The notes under the pieces are model-generated. The model saw only the letters and a program-made list of their open reading frames with translations, was not told the DNA's origin and did no database searches. A DNA stretch of 64,000 bases from Haliea sp. E1-2-M8 (GTDB lineage Bacteria > Pseudomonadota > Gammaproteobacteria > Pseudomonadales > Halieaceae). Made by a program: the position numbers and the translations under genes. Positions 42,099 to 50,470 of the stretch are shown here, in pieces. Each line of letters opens with the position of its first letter. Positions within the stretch are counted from its first letter, which is position 1. The stretch spans positions 1 through 64,000 of the forward strand of contig NZ_JAUTDR010000005.1 in NCBI RefSeq assembly GCF_030649675.1, in the 5' to 3' direction.

Positions 42099-42857
42099 TC
42101 AGACGAAGCGCGGCGCCCGCTTCTCGAAAAATGCGGCCAGGGCCTCGATGTTGTCCGCCGAGCCCGCCTGGCGCAACATGGCAGCCTGCTCGGCCACGAA
42201 CGCGGCGTCGATGCTGCGCTCGTGGTGCATGCGCAGACAGCGCTTGATCTCGCGCAGGGAGCTCACCGGCCACTGGGCGACCGTTTCGGCGCGGGCGAAG
42301 GCGTGCTCAAACAGAGCCGCATCCGGCAATACCTCGGCCACGATTCCCAGCTCCCGGGCCCGCGCCGCATCGAACCAGTCCGCTGTATAGAACAGTTCCG
42401 CCGCCCGCTGGGCACCGATATTCGCCTGCAACATATAGCTGCTGGCCCACTCCGGCACCAGCCCCAGGGCGGCGAACGGCAGCCGCAGTCGCAGGCTCTC
42501 CCCGGCATAGACCATGTCCGCGTGAAACAGCACGGTGGCGCCGCCGCCAACGGCGACGCCGCTGGCGGCAATGATGAGCGGCTTGTCGAAATCGGCCACC
42601 GCCCGGGCGGCGCTCTCGAAGGGGTGGGGCTCGTCGCCCGCGGTGCCGCCAAAACTCGCCAGATCGACGCCGGCGCTGAAGCTGTCACCGGCGCCGGTCA
42701 ACAGCACGCAGGCGACCTGGGGGTCTTCCGCCGCGGCCTTGAAAGCCTCGCGAATGGCGACCCACAGGGCATCGTTGATCGCATTTTTCTTCGCCGGGCG
42801 GTTCAGGGTCAGCACCCGTACCCGGCCGCGCTGCTCTTGTAAAAGCACCGATTCCAT
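42099..42857 (-). CDS. Enoyl-CoA hydratase/isomerase family protein
   Basis: A 252-residue crotonase with GAGDSFSAGVDLASF (oxyanion-hole block), AASGVAVGGGATVLFHADMVYAG and LRLPFAALGLVPEWASSYML. The second catalytic glutamate position carries Pro-Glu-Trp as in some isomerases. It is the last gene of the minus-strand set of CoA enzymes. The start at 42857, after AGGGCAGGA, is preferred to one ten codons earlier. Confidence 0.86.
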   Translation of the reverse strand: MESVLLQEQRGRVRVLTLNRPAKKNAINDALWVAIREAFKAAAEDPQVACVLLTGAGDSFSAGVDLASFGGTAGDEPHPFESAARAVADFDKPLIIAASGVAVGGGATVLFHADMVYAGESLRLRLPFAALGLVPEWASSYMLQANIGAQRAAELFYTADWFDAARARELGIVAEVLPDAALFEHAFARAETVAQWPVSSLREIKRCLRMHHERSIDAAFVAEQAAMLRQAGSADNIEALAAFFEKRAPRFV

Positions 42858-42867
42858 CGTCCTGCCC

Positions 42868-43542
42868 TCAGCCGTGAAAGATGACAAAGTCGTCCACTGA
42901 CGCCCGCTCGGTGACGCACTGGTTGGCTGCCGCCTCGGGGTCCGGGAAGCCGAAGGAAATGCCGAACATCAACTTGTGCGACGGGTCCACCGCCAGCGCG
43001 GCGCGCAGCTGGTCCGCCTGGAAACCCAGCGCCGTCTGCGGGCAGGAGCCCAGGCCGCGGGCTGTCAGCGCCAGCATCAGGGTCTGGGCAAACATGCCCA
43101 GGTCGCAGGCTTCGCGCAGGCCAAAGGGCTCGGGCAGGAACAGGAAGGCGACGTGGGGCGCATCGAAGAAGGTAAAGTTGCGCATGAAGGCCTGCTGGCG
43201 GCTGGCCTTGTCCTCCCGCGGGATGCCCATGGCGTTGTAGAGCGCATGCGCGGCGGCGTGCTGGCGGCTCTTGTAGACCCCTTCATAGACACCGTCGTAG
43301 GGGAAATCCATGCTGATGCGACCCGCCAGGAACTCCCCGGGCAGGGTCTCCCGCAGTTCTTCCAGTTTCGCGCCCGAGACTACATGCACGACCCAGGGCT
43401 GGGTGTTGCAGTTGCTGGGAGCGCGGGCAGCGTCATCGAAGATCGCCGCCAGTTCGGCGGCGGGAACCGGGTCCGGCAGGAACGCGCGCAGGGAGCGACG
43501 CTCGCGGACTACGGTACTGAAAGCGTGGACATGGTCAGACAT
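42868..43542 (-). CDS. Nitroreductase family oxidoreductase
   Basis: A 224-residue FMN enzyme. RERRSLRAFLPDPVPAAELAAIFDDAARAPSNCNTQPW gives the phosphate- and FMN-binding opening, and the later TARGLGSCPQTALG block closes the flavin site. Members reduce nitro-aromatics, quinones or enones; the natural substrate is unknown. It sits 10 bases upstream of the crotonase and could supply reduction of a pathway enone, an inference from position only. Confidence 0.87.
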   Translation of the reverse strand: MSDHVHAFSTVVRERRSLRAFLPDPVPAAELAAIFDDAARAPSNCNTQPWVVHVVSGAKLEELRETLPGEFLAGRISMDFPYDGVYEGVYKSRQHAAAHALYNAMGIPREDKASRQQAFMRNFTFFDAPHVAFLFLPEPFGLREACDLGMFAQTLMLALTARGLGSCPQTALGFQADQLRAALAVDPSHKLMFGISFGFPDPEAAANQCVTERASVDDFVIFHG

Positions 43543-43630
43543 CAGGGGTTTCCGTAAATAAGTGAGCCGCCATTATGCGCAGCCGCGCCGCGGCAGGCCA
43601 GTGCGCTGATGACCGGAGAGGTCGGGAGGG

Positions 43631-44449
43631 TTATTCGCCGCGGAATTGCGCCGGCCGTTTGTCCCGGAATGCGCGCATGCCCTCTTTCGCGTCGGCGGAG
43701 GCAAATACTGGTCCGGCCAGGGCGTCCGAGGCCAGCATGGCGTCATCTTCGGCCATGCATTCCTGGTGCTCGCGCAGGGACCGGGTTACCGCCATTACCG
43801 CCAGCGGCGCGTTGGCGCAGATACGCGCGGCGTATTCCCGCGCCACCGTCAGCGCTTGCCCCGGCGGCACCAGACGATTGACCAGGCCCCAGTCCAGCGC
43901 CTGCTGCGCGCTGATGTGCTCGCCGCAGAGCAGCATTTCCGCCGCCAGGCAGTAGGGAATCTGCCGCCGCAGGCGCACGGTCGAGCCGCCCATGGGATAG
44001 AGGCCGCGGGCAACCTCGGTAACGCCAAAAATCGCATTGTCTGCGGCGATGCGGATATCGGTGCCCTGCAGGATCTCGGTGCCGCCGGCCAGGGCGTAGC
44101 CCTCCACCGCGAGGATCAGCGGCTTGTTGGGGCGGTTGTCGCGCAGCAGCGCCTGCCAGTGCAGGTTGGGCACCTCGCCCATCAGGGCCATGAATTCCTC
44201 GCTGGCGCCGTGGTCGCCGTCGGCACCGGCCTTCAAATCCATGCCCGCGCAGAACGTGTTGCCATTGGCGGTGAGAATGGCGCAACGCAGGCTGTCGTCT
44301 TCCTCCAGCCGGCGCCAGGCCCGGTACAGGCCCAGCAGCATCGCCGGGTTGAAAGCATTTTTTGCCTCCGGGCGGTTCAGGGTCACCACCAGAATGCCGT
44401 CTTCCTGCTGCACCAGGCAGCTGGGAGTGCTGATATCGAGTTCTTGCAC
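43631..44449 (-). CDS. Enoyl-CoA hydratase family protein
   Basis: A 272-residue crotonase. NGNTFCAGMDLKAG (oxyanion hole), VEGYALAGGTEILQGTDIRIA and FGVTEVARGLYPMGG match the family; one catalytic glutamate is in the GVTEVARG block. It adds water to enoyl-CoA esters, and its partner is the ligase encoded 15 bases upstream. The substrate is unknown. Its C-terminal FRDKRPAQFRGE is typical of hydratases. Confidence 0.88.
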   Translation of the reverse strand: MQELDISTPSCLVQQEDGILVVTLNRPEAKNAFNPAMLLGLYRAWRRLEEDDSLRCAILTANGNTFCAGMDLKAGADGDHGASEEFMALMGEVPNLHWQALLRDNRPNKPLILAVEGYALAGGTEILQGTDIRIAADNAIFGVTEVARGLYPMGGSTVRLRRQIPYCLAAEMLLCGEHISAQQALDWGLVNRLVPPGQALTVAREYAARICANAPLAVMAVTRSLREHQECMAEDDAMLASDALAGPVFASADAKEGMRAFRDKRPAQFRGE

Positions 44450-44464
44450 GGGGTCTGCTCCTTG

Positions 44465-46093
44465 CTAGTCCACCCGGCAACGGCCGGACAGGGCGATTTC
44501 CAGGGCCTTGGGATAGGCGGGCTTGCCGCTGGGCGCCCGCGGCACCTCGGCAACAATGTGTAATTCCCGCGGCACCTTGTAGCCGGCGATATGCTTGCGC
44601 GCCTCTTCCTGCAGTGTCTGCAGGTCAATCGTCCGGGCATCGCGGGTGGCTACCACCGCGGTGACCTTGCTCCCCAGGCGTTCATCCGGTGTCGCCACCA
44701 CCAGACAGTCAAACACCGCCGGGTGGTTCTTCAGGGCCTGCTCCACTTCTTCGGGAAAGATCTTCTCGCCGCCGCTGTTGATGCAATTGGAACCGCGACC
44801 GTAGACGGTGATGGTGCCGTCCTCTTCCAGCTGCGCCTCGTCCCCGGTCAAAAGCCAGGTCTTGCCGTCTACCGGCACAAAGGTTTTGGCGGTCTTCACC
44901 GGGTCGTTGTAGTAGCCGACGGGAATATAGCCGCTGCGGGCAAAGATCCCCCGGGCGCCGGGTTCAACATGAAAATGGCTGCCGTCCTCGGCCTCCCCCA
45001 GCACCGACATGAAGGGGTCGCGCACAATATTGCCCAGCCCCTGCCCCGCCTTGCCGCCGCTGTCGGCGCCCATGGCGCCGGATTCGGAGGAACCGAAACT
45101 GTTGCGGATCATGATATTCGGCAGGTGGCGGCGGAACGCCTCCTGCTTGCTGGCGGAGAAAACCGCGCCGCCGGAGCCCACGGCGAACACGGAGCTCAGG
45201 TCCCAGCGCTCCGGGTTCGCTGCCAGCGCATCCAGCAGCGGCACCGCCATGGCGTCGCCGACGATGGTGATGGAGTTGACCTTTTCCCGCTCCACGATAT
45301 CCCACACATCTGCACCCACCAGGTGGTGCGCCGGGTTCAGCACCAGCATGTTGCCCGACAGCAGCTGGATGCAGGCGTACCACCAGCAGGCCCCGTGCAT
45401 CAGCGGCGCCAGGGCAATGCCGACGATCGCGAAATCCCCGACCCGGTCGGCAATCTGTTCCGGCTCGGTGATCACGCCGTCCGGATGAAAATAGCCGCCG
45501 CCGCCCATGGCGGCGTGGAACACGCTCTTGTGCGGCCACATCACGCCCTTGGGCATGCCGGTGGTGCCGCCGGTGTAGAGAATGAACAGATCGTCATCCG
45601 CGCGCTCGGGGAAATCCCGCGCACTGCTGCGGCCGGCAAGCGCCTCCTCGTAGGCCGTGCTGCCGATGGCGGCCGCGTCCGCACCGCTGTCATCGTCCAC
45701 GTGGACCAAAGTCTTCAGAGCCGGAGAATCGGCGTGCACCGCGGCAATGTGGGGCGCGAATTCTCGGTGGTGAATGCAGGCCACCAGATCCGCGTTATTG
45801 AAGATGTACGACAGTTCCTCTTCGACATAGCGGTAATTGATGTTGATCGGCACCGCCCGCAGCTTGAAACAGGCCAGCATGCCCTCGAGGTACTCGTTGC
45901 AGTTGTACAGGTACAGGCCGACGTGATCGCCCGGACCCACGCCCTGCTCGCGCAGGAAGTGCGCCAGGGCGTTGGCGCGCTGGTCCAGCTCTGCATAGGT
46001 CGCACGCTGGGCGCCACAAACCAGCGCCGTGCGCTCGGGCACCTTGTCCGCGACCAGCTCGAACATGTCCGCAATATTGAAATGCTTTGCCAT
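44465..46093 (-). CDS. FadD-type acyl-CoA synthetase
   Basis: A 542-residue AMP-forming ligase. The P-loop ILYTGGTTGMPKGVMW (about 168-183), the NSFGSSESGAMG block and GRGSNCINSGGEKIFPEEVE hinge are all intact. The sequence style (YTGGTTGMPKGVMW, then a HPDG region) is that of the FadD17/FadD19 group, which activates steroid side chains in actinobacteria. It activates a carboxylic acid with CoA and so opens the pathway encoded around it. A clear AGGAG lies before the start. Confidence 0.9.
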   Translation of the reverse strand: MAKHFNIADMFELVADKVPERTALVCGAQRATYAELDQRANALAHFLREQGVGPGDHVGLYLYNCNEYLEGMLACFKLRAVPININYRYVEEELSYIFNNADLVACIHHREFAPHIAAVHADSPALKTLVHVDDDSGADAAAIGSTAYEEALAGRSSARDFPERADDDLFILYTGGTTGMPKGVMWPHKSVFHAAMGGGGYFHPDGVITEPEQIADRVGDFAIVGIALAPLMHGACWWYACIQLLSGNMLVLNPAHHLVGADVWDIVEREKVNSITIVGDAMAVPLLDALAANPERWDLSSVFAVGSGGAVFSASKQEAFRRHLPNIMIRNSFGSSESGAMGADSGGKAGQGLGNIVRDPFMSVLGEAEDGSHFHVEPGARGIFARSGYIPVGYYNDPVKTAKTFVPVDGKTWLLTGDEAQLEEDGTITVYGRGSNCINSGGEKIFPEEVEQALKNHPAVFDCLVVATPDERLGSKVTAVVATRDARTIDLQTLQEEARKHIAGYKVPRELHIVAEVPRAPSGKPAYPKALEIALSGRCRVD

Positions 46094-46125
46094 TGTTGTT
46101 CTCCTCGCTGCTCGACGCCGCTAGC

Positions 46126-47286
46126 TCAGCCCTTGTCGGCGCCGACAATCCACATGGCAAAGAACTGGGCGCCGCCGCCGTAGGCGTGGCCCATGGCCAG
46201 CCGCGCCCCCTCGACCTGGTGGGCGCCGGCGTCACCGCGCACCTGCCGGGCCGCCTCCGCAAAGCGGATCATGCCGGAGGCTCCTATGGGATTGGAACAC
46301 AAAACCCCGCCGGAACAGTTCCAGGGGATGTCACCGCCCGCGTCCAGGGACGTCGCACCCTCCTGGGTCAGCTTCCAGCCCTCACCTTCGGGAGCAAAGC
46401 CCAGGTTTTCCAGCCACATGGGTTCATACCAGCTGAAGGGCACGTAGATTTCGGCGCAGTCGAGATCCTTGCGCGGATTGGTGATCCCGGCCTGGGCGTA
46501 GACATCCGCCGCGCAGTCGCGCCCCGCCTGTGGGTTTACCTCCTCCCGCCCCGCGTACATGGTGGGCTCGGAGCGCATCGCCACGCCGCGGATCCAGGCC
46601 GGGGGCTTGCTGCCGGTAATGCTGTCCTCCGCCGCGATCACCATGGCGCAGGCGCCGTCCGAGGACGGGCAGGCCTCGAGAAAGCGCAGCGGGTCCCACA
46701 GCATCATGGAGTCGCGCACTTCCTGTTCGGTGATATCCGGCAACTGCAAATGCGCCAGCGGATTGCGGGCACCGTGGCGGCGATCCTTCACCGCCACCTT
46801 GATACCGATGTCACCGGGCGCTCCGGAGCGGCGAATATACTCGCGAATAATCGGCGCGAAGTAACCGCCGGCGCCCGCATTGAGGTGCACCGAAAATGGC
46901 TGTGGCGTGGACAGGGCCCACATGGCGTTGGATTCCGACTGCTTTTCAAAGGTTACGGTCAGCACTCGCTTGAAGGTGCCGCTCTGCACATGCGAGGCGG
47001 CCACAATGGCGGTGGAACCGCCCACGGAACCGGCGGTGTGCACGCGCAACATGGGCTTGCCCATGGCGCCGAGGGCATCGGCCAGATAGCTCTCGGGCAT
47101 GACCACGCCCTCGAACATGTCCGGCGCCTTGCCGATAATCACCGCGTCGATGTCGTCGAAAGTGACGTCCGCGTCCGCCAGCGCCCGATCCACCGCTTCG
47201 CGCAGCAGGCCTGCGATCGACACATCGGTGCGCCGGGTTTTATAGCGAGTCTGGCCGATGCCGACCACTGCAGCCAATTCAGCCAT
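46126..47286 (-). CDS. Thiolase-fold protein, Ltp/SCPx type
   Basis: A 386-residue thiolase-superfamily protein of the lipid-transfer-protein-associated group. It opens AAVVGIGQTRY and ends with CSNPIGASGMIRFAEAARQV. Where a true thiolase has its nucleophilic cysteine (C-A-S-G-S-T), it reads S-V-G-G-S-T, so cysteine-based thiolysis is unlikely. Ltp2-type aldolases of steroid degradation lost this residue as well and work with a DUF35 partner; two DUF35 proteins are encoded just upstream. A retro-aldol or acyl-transfer role is inferred. It overlaps the neighbouring paralogue by one base. Confidence 0.84.
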   Translation of the reverse strand: MAELAAVVGIGQTRYKTRRTDVSIAGLLREAVDRALADADVTFDDIDAVIIGKAPDMFEGVVMPESYLADALGAMGKPMLRVHTAGSVGGSTAIVAASHVQSGTFKRVLTVTFEKQSESNAMWALSTPQPFSVHLNAGAGGYFAPIIREYIRRSGAPGDIGIKVAVKDRRHGARNPLAHLQLPDITEQEVRDSMMLWDPLRFLEACPSSDGACAMVIAAEDSITGSKPPAWIRGVAMRSEPTMYAGREEVNPQAGRDCAADVYAQAGITNPRKDLDCAEIYVPFSWYEPMWLENLGFAPEGEGWKLTQEGATSLDAGGDIPWNCSGGVLCSNPIGASGMIRFAEAARQVRGDAGAHQVEGARLAMGHAYGGGAQFFAMWIVGADKG

Positions 47287-48344
47287 TACGCGCCCTCCAG
47301 TACAGCGACCAGGTTGTGTTGCAGGCAGGGACCGCTGGTGGCATGTGCCACGCCGCGCCCGGCCTCACCATTGATAATCCGGCGGAACACCTCGCCTACC
47401 CTGGCCAGGCCGGAGGCCATCATCAGGTTGCCCGCGAGCACGCCGCCGCCGGGATTGACCAGCGTCTCCGGGGCCAGCTCCAGGGCCCGCGACAGCAGGA
47501 TCTCCTGGTGACTGAAGGGCGCGTAGACTTCCGCGACATCCACCGGCCCCCGGTGGACACCTGCAGCAGCCGCTGCCTGCCGGGTGGATACCGAGTCCGT
47601 TAGGTCACGCAGGCAGGGGTTGTGGTTCTCGATGCGATGGTCGATGCCGGTGATGCGCGCGTAGGGCGCACCCCAGGCCCTGGCCTGCTCTACCGTAGCG
47701 ATGACCATCGCCGCCGCACCGTCGGATACCGGGGAGCAATCCGCGCGTCGCAGCGGGGCGACGAAATGTTCCTCCGCCAGCAGCTCCTCAACGCTGAACT
47801 CCCCCGCCAACTGGGCCAGGGGGTTGGCCAGCGCATTGTGCCGGGAACGCGCCACCACGGCGGCCATGTCATGCTCGGTGAGCAGGCCCTGCTCCAGCAG
47901 CAGGCGCGCCTGCAGCGCCGCCAGGGACACCGTATCCAGCCACAGAGGCGCCAGGTAATAGGGGTCCAGGCGCTGGGACAGCACGATAGGCAGCTCGCCG
48001 GGCGAGGACTTGCCAAAACCGTAGATCAGGGCGGAGTCGGCGTGACCCATACGGATCTTGAGGATGGCCTCATACAGGGCCCAGGCCGCATCCATCTCGA
48101 CGTGGGACTCCTTGATCGGCGGCACGGCGCCCAGGGCATCGACCCCCGCGACAAAGGCGAAGGCGGCACCCTGCAGGTAGTCGCAGCTGCCGGAGCAGAC
48201 AAAATCGACATCCTGGGCACTGGCCAGGCCCAGCTGGCTGTACACAGCCTGCAACTGGGGCATGATCAGCTCCACCTCGTTGGTGGCGCCGGCATCGGCG
48301 ACACAGGGGGACTGGCTATAGGCTACTACGGCAATCTCACGCAC
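47286..48344 (-). CDS. Thiolase-fold protein, Ltp3-like paralogue
   Basis: A 352-residue member of the same group. The motif FVCSGSCDYLQGAAF lies at about 49-63. The usual nucleophile position reads HVEMDAAWALYEA and has no cysteine. The C-terminal NPGGGVLAGNLMMASGLARVG is conserved. Two adjacent thiolase-fold proteins plus DUF35 partners recall the ltp3-ltp4-DUF35 arrangement of mycobacterial steroid genes. The two probably form one complex. Confidence 0.83.
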   Translation of the reverse strand: MREIAVVAYSQSPCVADAGATNEVELIMPQLQAVYSQLGLASAQDVDFVCSGSCDYLQGAAFAFVAGVDALGAVPPIKESHVEMDAAWALYEAILKIRMGHADSALIYGFGKSSPGELPIVLSQRLDPYYLAPLWLDTVSLAALQARLLLEQGLLTEHDMAAVVARSRHNALANPLAQLAGEFSVEELLAEEHFVAPLRRADCSPVSDGAAAMVIATVEQARAWGAPYARITGIDHRIENHNPCLRDLTDSVSTRQAAAAAGVHRGPVDVAEVYAPFSHQEILLSRALELAPETLVNPGGGVLAGNLMMASGLARVGEVFRRIINGEAGRGVAHATSGPCLQHNLVAVLEGA

Positions 48345-48347
48345 GGC

Positions 48348-48863
48348 TCAGCTCTCCAATCCGGTGACCGGCAGTTTGCCGATTCTGTCCACCGCCACAT
48401 CCGGCTCGTCCAGCGGCCGGAAGTAGCGAATATTGTCCATGGAATAGCCCCACTCTGCCGCCGGCTTCCACAGGGCCTGCACCCGCTGGCCGATATGCAC
48501 CTCTTCGTTGACGCACTCGCTGAGCAGGTGAATGAAGGAGATGTTGGCGCCGTCCGGGACGATATTGGCGACGATATAGGGCGGCTCGATCGGGTTGCCC
48601 GGGATCGGGATGGAGACGATGGTGAAGGACTGGACCGTGCCCTTGTCCGACAGCACCACCTCTTTCTCGGTGGGTACACCGCAGGCGGGGCAGGAACCCC
48701 GCGCCGGGATATAGACATTGCTGCAGCGGGGGCAGCGCTGGCCGGTGAGGACACCTTCCTTGAGACGGCCCAGAAAACGCGCCGGCGCGCTGCCGGCAGT
48801 AAACCGGTATTTGAGATACACCGGGGATTTGACAACGGTGACATCGGCCTGCGGCTCACTCAT
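48348..48863 (-). CDS. DUF35 OB-fold protein with zinc ribbon
   Basis: A 171-residue acyl-CoA-binding OB-fold protein. A rubredoxin-like zinc ribbon (CPRC at about 58 and CPAC at about 71) precedes the OB domain with SFTIVSIPIPGNPIEPPYIVANI. Such proteins are obligate partners of thiolase-fold enzymes, for example ChsH2 with Ltp2. It lies 4 bases from the Ltp3-like gene. The start at 48863 is chosen because it overlaps the upstream stop; a longer frame upstream is a shadow of the next gene. Confidence 0.87.
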   Translation of the reverse strand: MSEPQADVTVVKSPVYLKYRFTAGSAPARFLGRLKEGVLTGQRCPRCSNVYIPARGSCPACGVPTEKEVVLSDKGTVQSFTIVSIPIPGNPIEPPYIVANIVPDGANISFIHLLSECVNEEVHIGQRVQALWKPAAEWGYSMDNIRYFRPLDEPDVAVDRIGKLPVTGLES

Positions 48864-49315
48864 GACGCGGCTCCTTGCAGCAGGGTGAAACAGCGGATAT
48901 CGGTGATGAATCCCTGGCGCTCGTCGGCCCAGCTGATGCTTACCCGGGCGCCGGTGGTGACCGCCTCCGCGGAGGGCGCCTCCAGGCAATGAATCATCGG
49001 CACATCGGCGCCGTCCAGCTGCACCATGGCCCAGGCGAAGGGCTGCTGCAGGAGATGGGCTTCCCGGGGCTCGCTTACCCAGCACCAGCTGAGCAGACGC
49101 CCCTCCTGGCCAACCTCCACAAAGTCCGTGAGCGGCGCCGCGGTCACCGGATCGTACTCGGCCGGCGGCACCAGCACGCGGCCGTCACTGCCGCGCACGC
49201 CGTACACCTTGCCATCCCGCAAGCCGGTAAGGAATTTGCCCACCACCGGTCCGGTGGAACGGGTATAGGTAAAACCCAGCTCGAACTCCTGGCTGAGTAA
49301 TTCTGCAGCTGCCAT
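48860..49315 (-). CDS. Second DUF35-like OB-fold protein
   Basis: A 151-residue protein with an OB-fold acyl-CoA-binding region (GRLLSWCWVSEPREAHLLQQPFAWAMVQLDGADVPMIH). The N-terminal part has no zinc cysteines; instead it reads YGVRGSDGRVLVPPAEYDP. It begins the divergent minus-strand operon and overlaps the next gene in ATGA. Paired zinc-free and zinc-bearing DUF35 proteins with two thiolase-fold proteins suggest an alpha2beta2-type assembly. Confidence 0.83.
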   Translation of the reverse strand: MAAAELLSQEFELGFTYTRSTGPVVGKFLTGLRDGKVYGVRGSDGRVLVPPAEYDPVTAAPLTDFVEVGQEGRLLSWCWVSEPREAHLLQQPFAWAMVQLDGADVPMIHCLEAPSAEAVTTGARVSISWADERQGFITDIRCFTLLQGAAS

Positions 49316-49545
49316 ATGCGCTTGCTCCCTGCCTGTGTGTGGCAGGGAGTATTCAACAGCACCGGCCCCGGCTCAATGACGCATTACAGCAACCGGCAGT
49401 GACATTTCTGATCACCCCCGCGCAAATACGCAAGGGTTTCCCTGTTTATACCAGCGCCGGGCTGTCGGCGGTTGGCCACTGTGCCTGCACGGCAAAGCCG
49501 CTTAAGATGGAACCACACCGGACACTATCCCGAGGAGAGACCCGC
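49316..49545. other. Divergent promoter region of the CoA-catabolic set
   Basis: About 230 bases with no gene, between the leftward thiolase-fold operon and the rightward dioxygenase. No operator palindrome is evident. Confidence 0.45.
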
Positions 49546-50451
49546 ATGAGCATCGCCAGCATCGGCTACCTGAGAATCGCTGCCACCGACACCGCCGCCT
49601 GGATGACCTTTGGCACCGAAGTCCTGGGATTGATGGACGCGCGGCGGGAAGACGTCGCGGGCGCGCACTTCCTGCGCATGGATGACCACCCATTCCGCTT
49701 CATGCTGGAACCGGCCGAGACCGACGGCTTGCTCGCGGCGGGCCTGGAGTGCCGCGACCGCAGCGTCTGGCTGGACCTGTGTGAGCGCCTGCGCAATGCC
49801 GGCCACGAGCTGGAGGACGGCGATGCTGCCGCCGCGGCACGGCGCTGCGTGACCGCATTTGTCACCCTGCAGGATCCTTGCGGCAATACCCTGGAGTTGT
49901 ACTATGGCCGCCGCCTGGACTACGCCCCCCTCATCTCCCCCACCGGGATCAAGCGCTTCATTACCGGCGACGAATACACCGGCGACATGGGCTTCGGCCA
50001 CGCGGTACTGCCAACGCCGGACATGGACACCGCGGCGACGTTCTATACCGAGCTGCTGGGCCTTGGGGTCAGCGATGAACTCTACCCGCCGATGCCCCCG
50101 GGAGCGCCAGAGACCAAAATTTTGTTCATGCACGCGGACAATCCGCGGCAGCACTCACTGGCACTGTACAACCACCCCTACCCGGGCGACGTCGTGCATA
50201 TCATGGTCGAGGTAAGCAGCCTGGACGAGGTGGGGCGCGCCCTCGATCGCGCCAAGGCAGCCGGCCACACCATCCTCGCCAGCCTCGGACGCCATGTGAA
50301 CGACAACATGTGCTCCTTCTACGTGCTGGCCCCGGGCGGCGTTGCAGTGGAGTATGGCTACGATGGCCTGCTGGTGGACTGGGACAACTACACGCCCACG
50401 GTGAGCACCGAGGGCGATCACTGGGGTCACGAATACAATTTCCCCGGCTAG
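49546..50451 (+). CDS. Extradiol ring-cleavage dioxygenase (BphC/HsaC type)
   Basis: A 301-residue two-domain VOC dioxygenase. The iron ligands are His in MGFGHAV (about 150), His in RQHSLAL (about 203) and Glu in VEYGYDG (about 268). The signature GRHVNDNMCSFYVLAPGG, with the catalytic His and Tyr, is complete. It should cut catechol-type rings next to the hydroxyls; HsaC does this in steroid degradation. The ATG at 49546 follows CGAGGAGA. It is divergent from the ligase/thiolase operon, so the two probably serve one pathway. Confidence 0.9.
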   Translation: MSIASIGYLRIAATDTAAWMTFGTEVLGLMDARREDVAGAHFLRMDDHPFRFMLEPAETDGLLAAGLECRDRSVWLDLCERLRNAGHELEDGDAAAAARRCVTAFVTLQDPCGNTLELYYGRRLDYAPLISPTGIKRFITGDEYTGDMGFGHAVLPTPDMDTAATFYTELLGLGVSDELYPPMPPGAPETKILFMHADNPRQHSLALYNHPYPGDVVHIMVEVSSLDEVGRALDRAKAAGHTILASLGRHVNDNMCSFYVLAPGGVAVEYGYDGLLVDWDNYTPTVSTEGDHWGHEYNFPG

Positions 50452-50470
50452 TACCCTGACAGGGTACTAG
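50448..50470. terminator. Perfect inverted repeat holding two convergent stop codons
   Basis: CTAGTACCCTG and CAGGGTACTAG flank a single A. The dioxygenase stop is in the left arm and the solute-binding protein stop, on the other strand, in the right arm. It could end transcription from both sides, although there is no T-run. Confidence 0.6.

Noticed and set aside
44591-46183. 530-residue plus-strand open frame across the acyl-CoA ligase
   Set aside because: The minus-strand ligase has all AMP-ligase motifs; the opposite frame is His/Arg/Val-rich noise.
46087-48992. Two long plus-strand open frames across the thiolase-fold genes
   Set aside because: Both are antisense shadows of well-supported genes and contain no recognisable domain.
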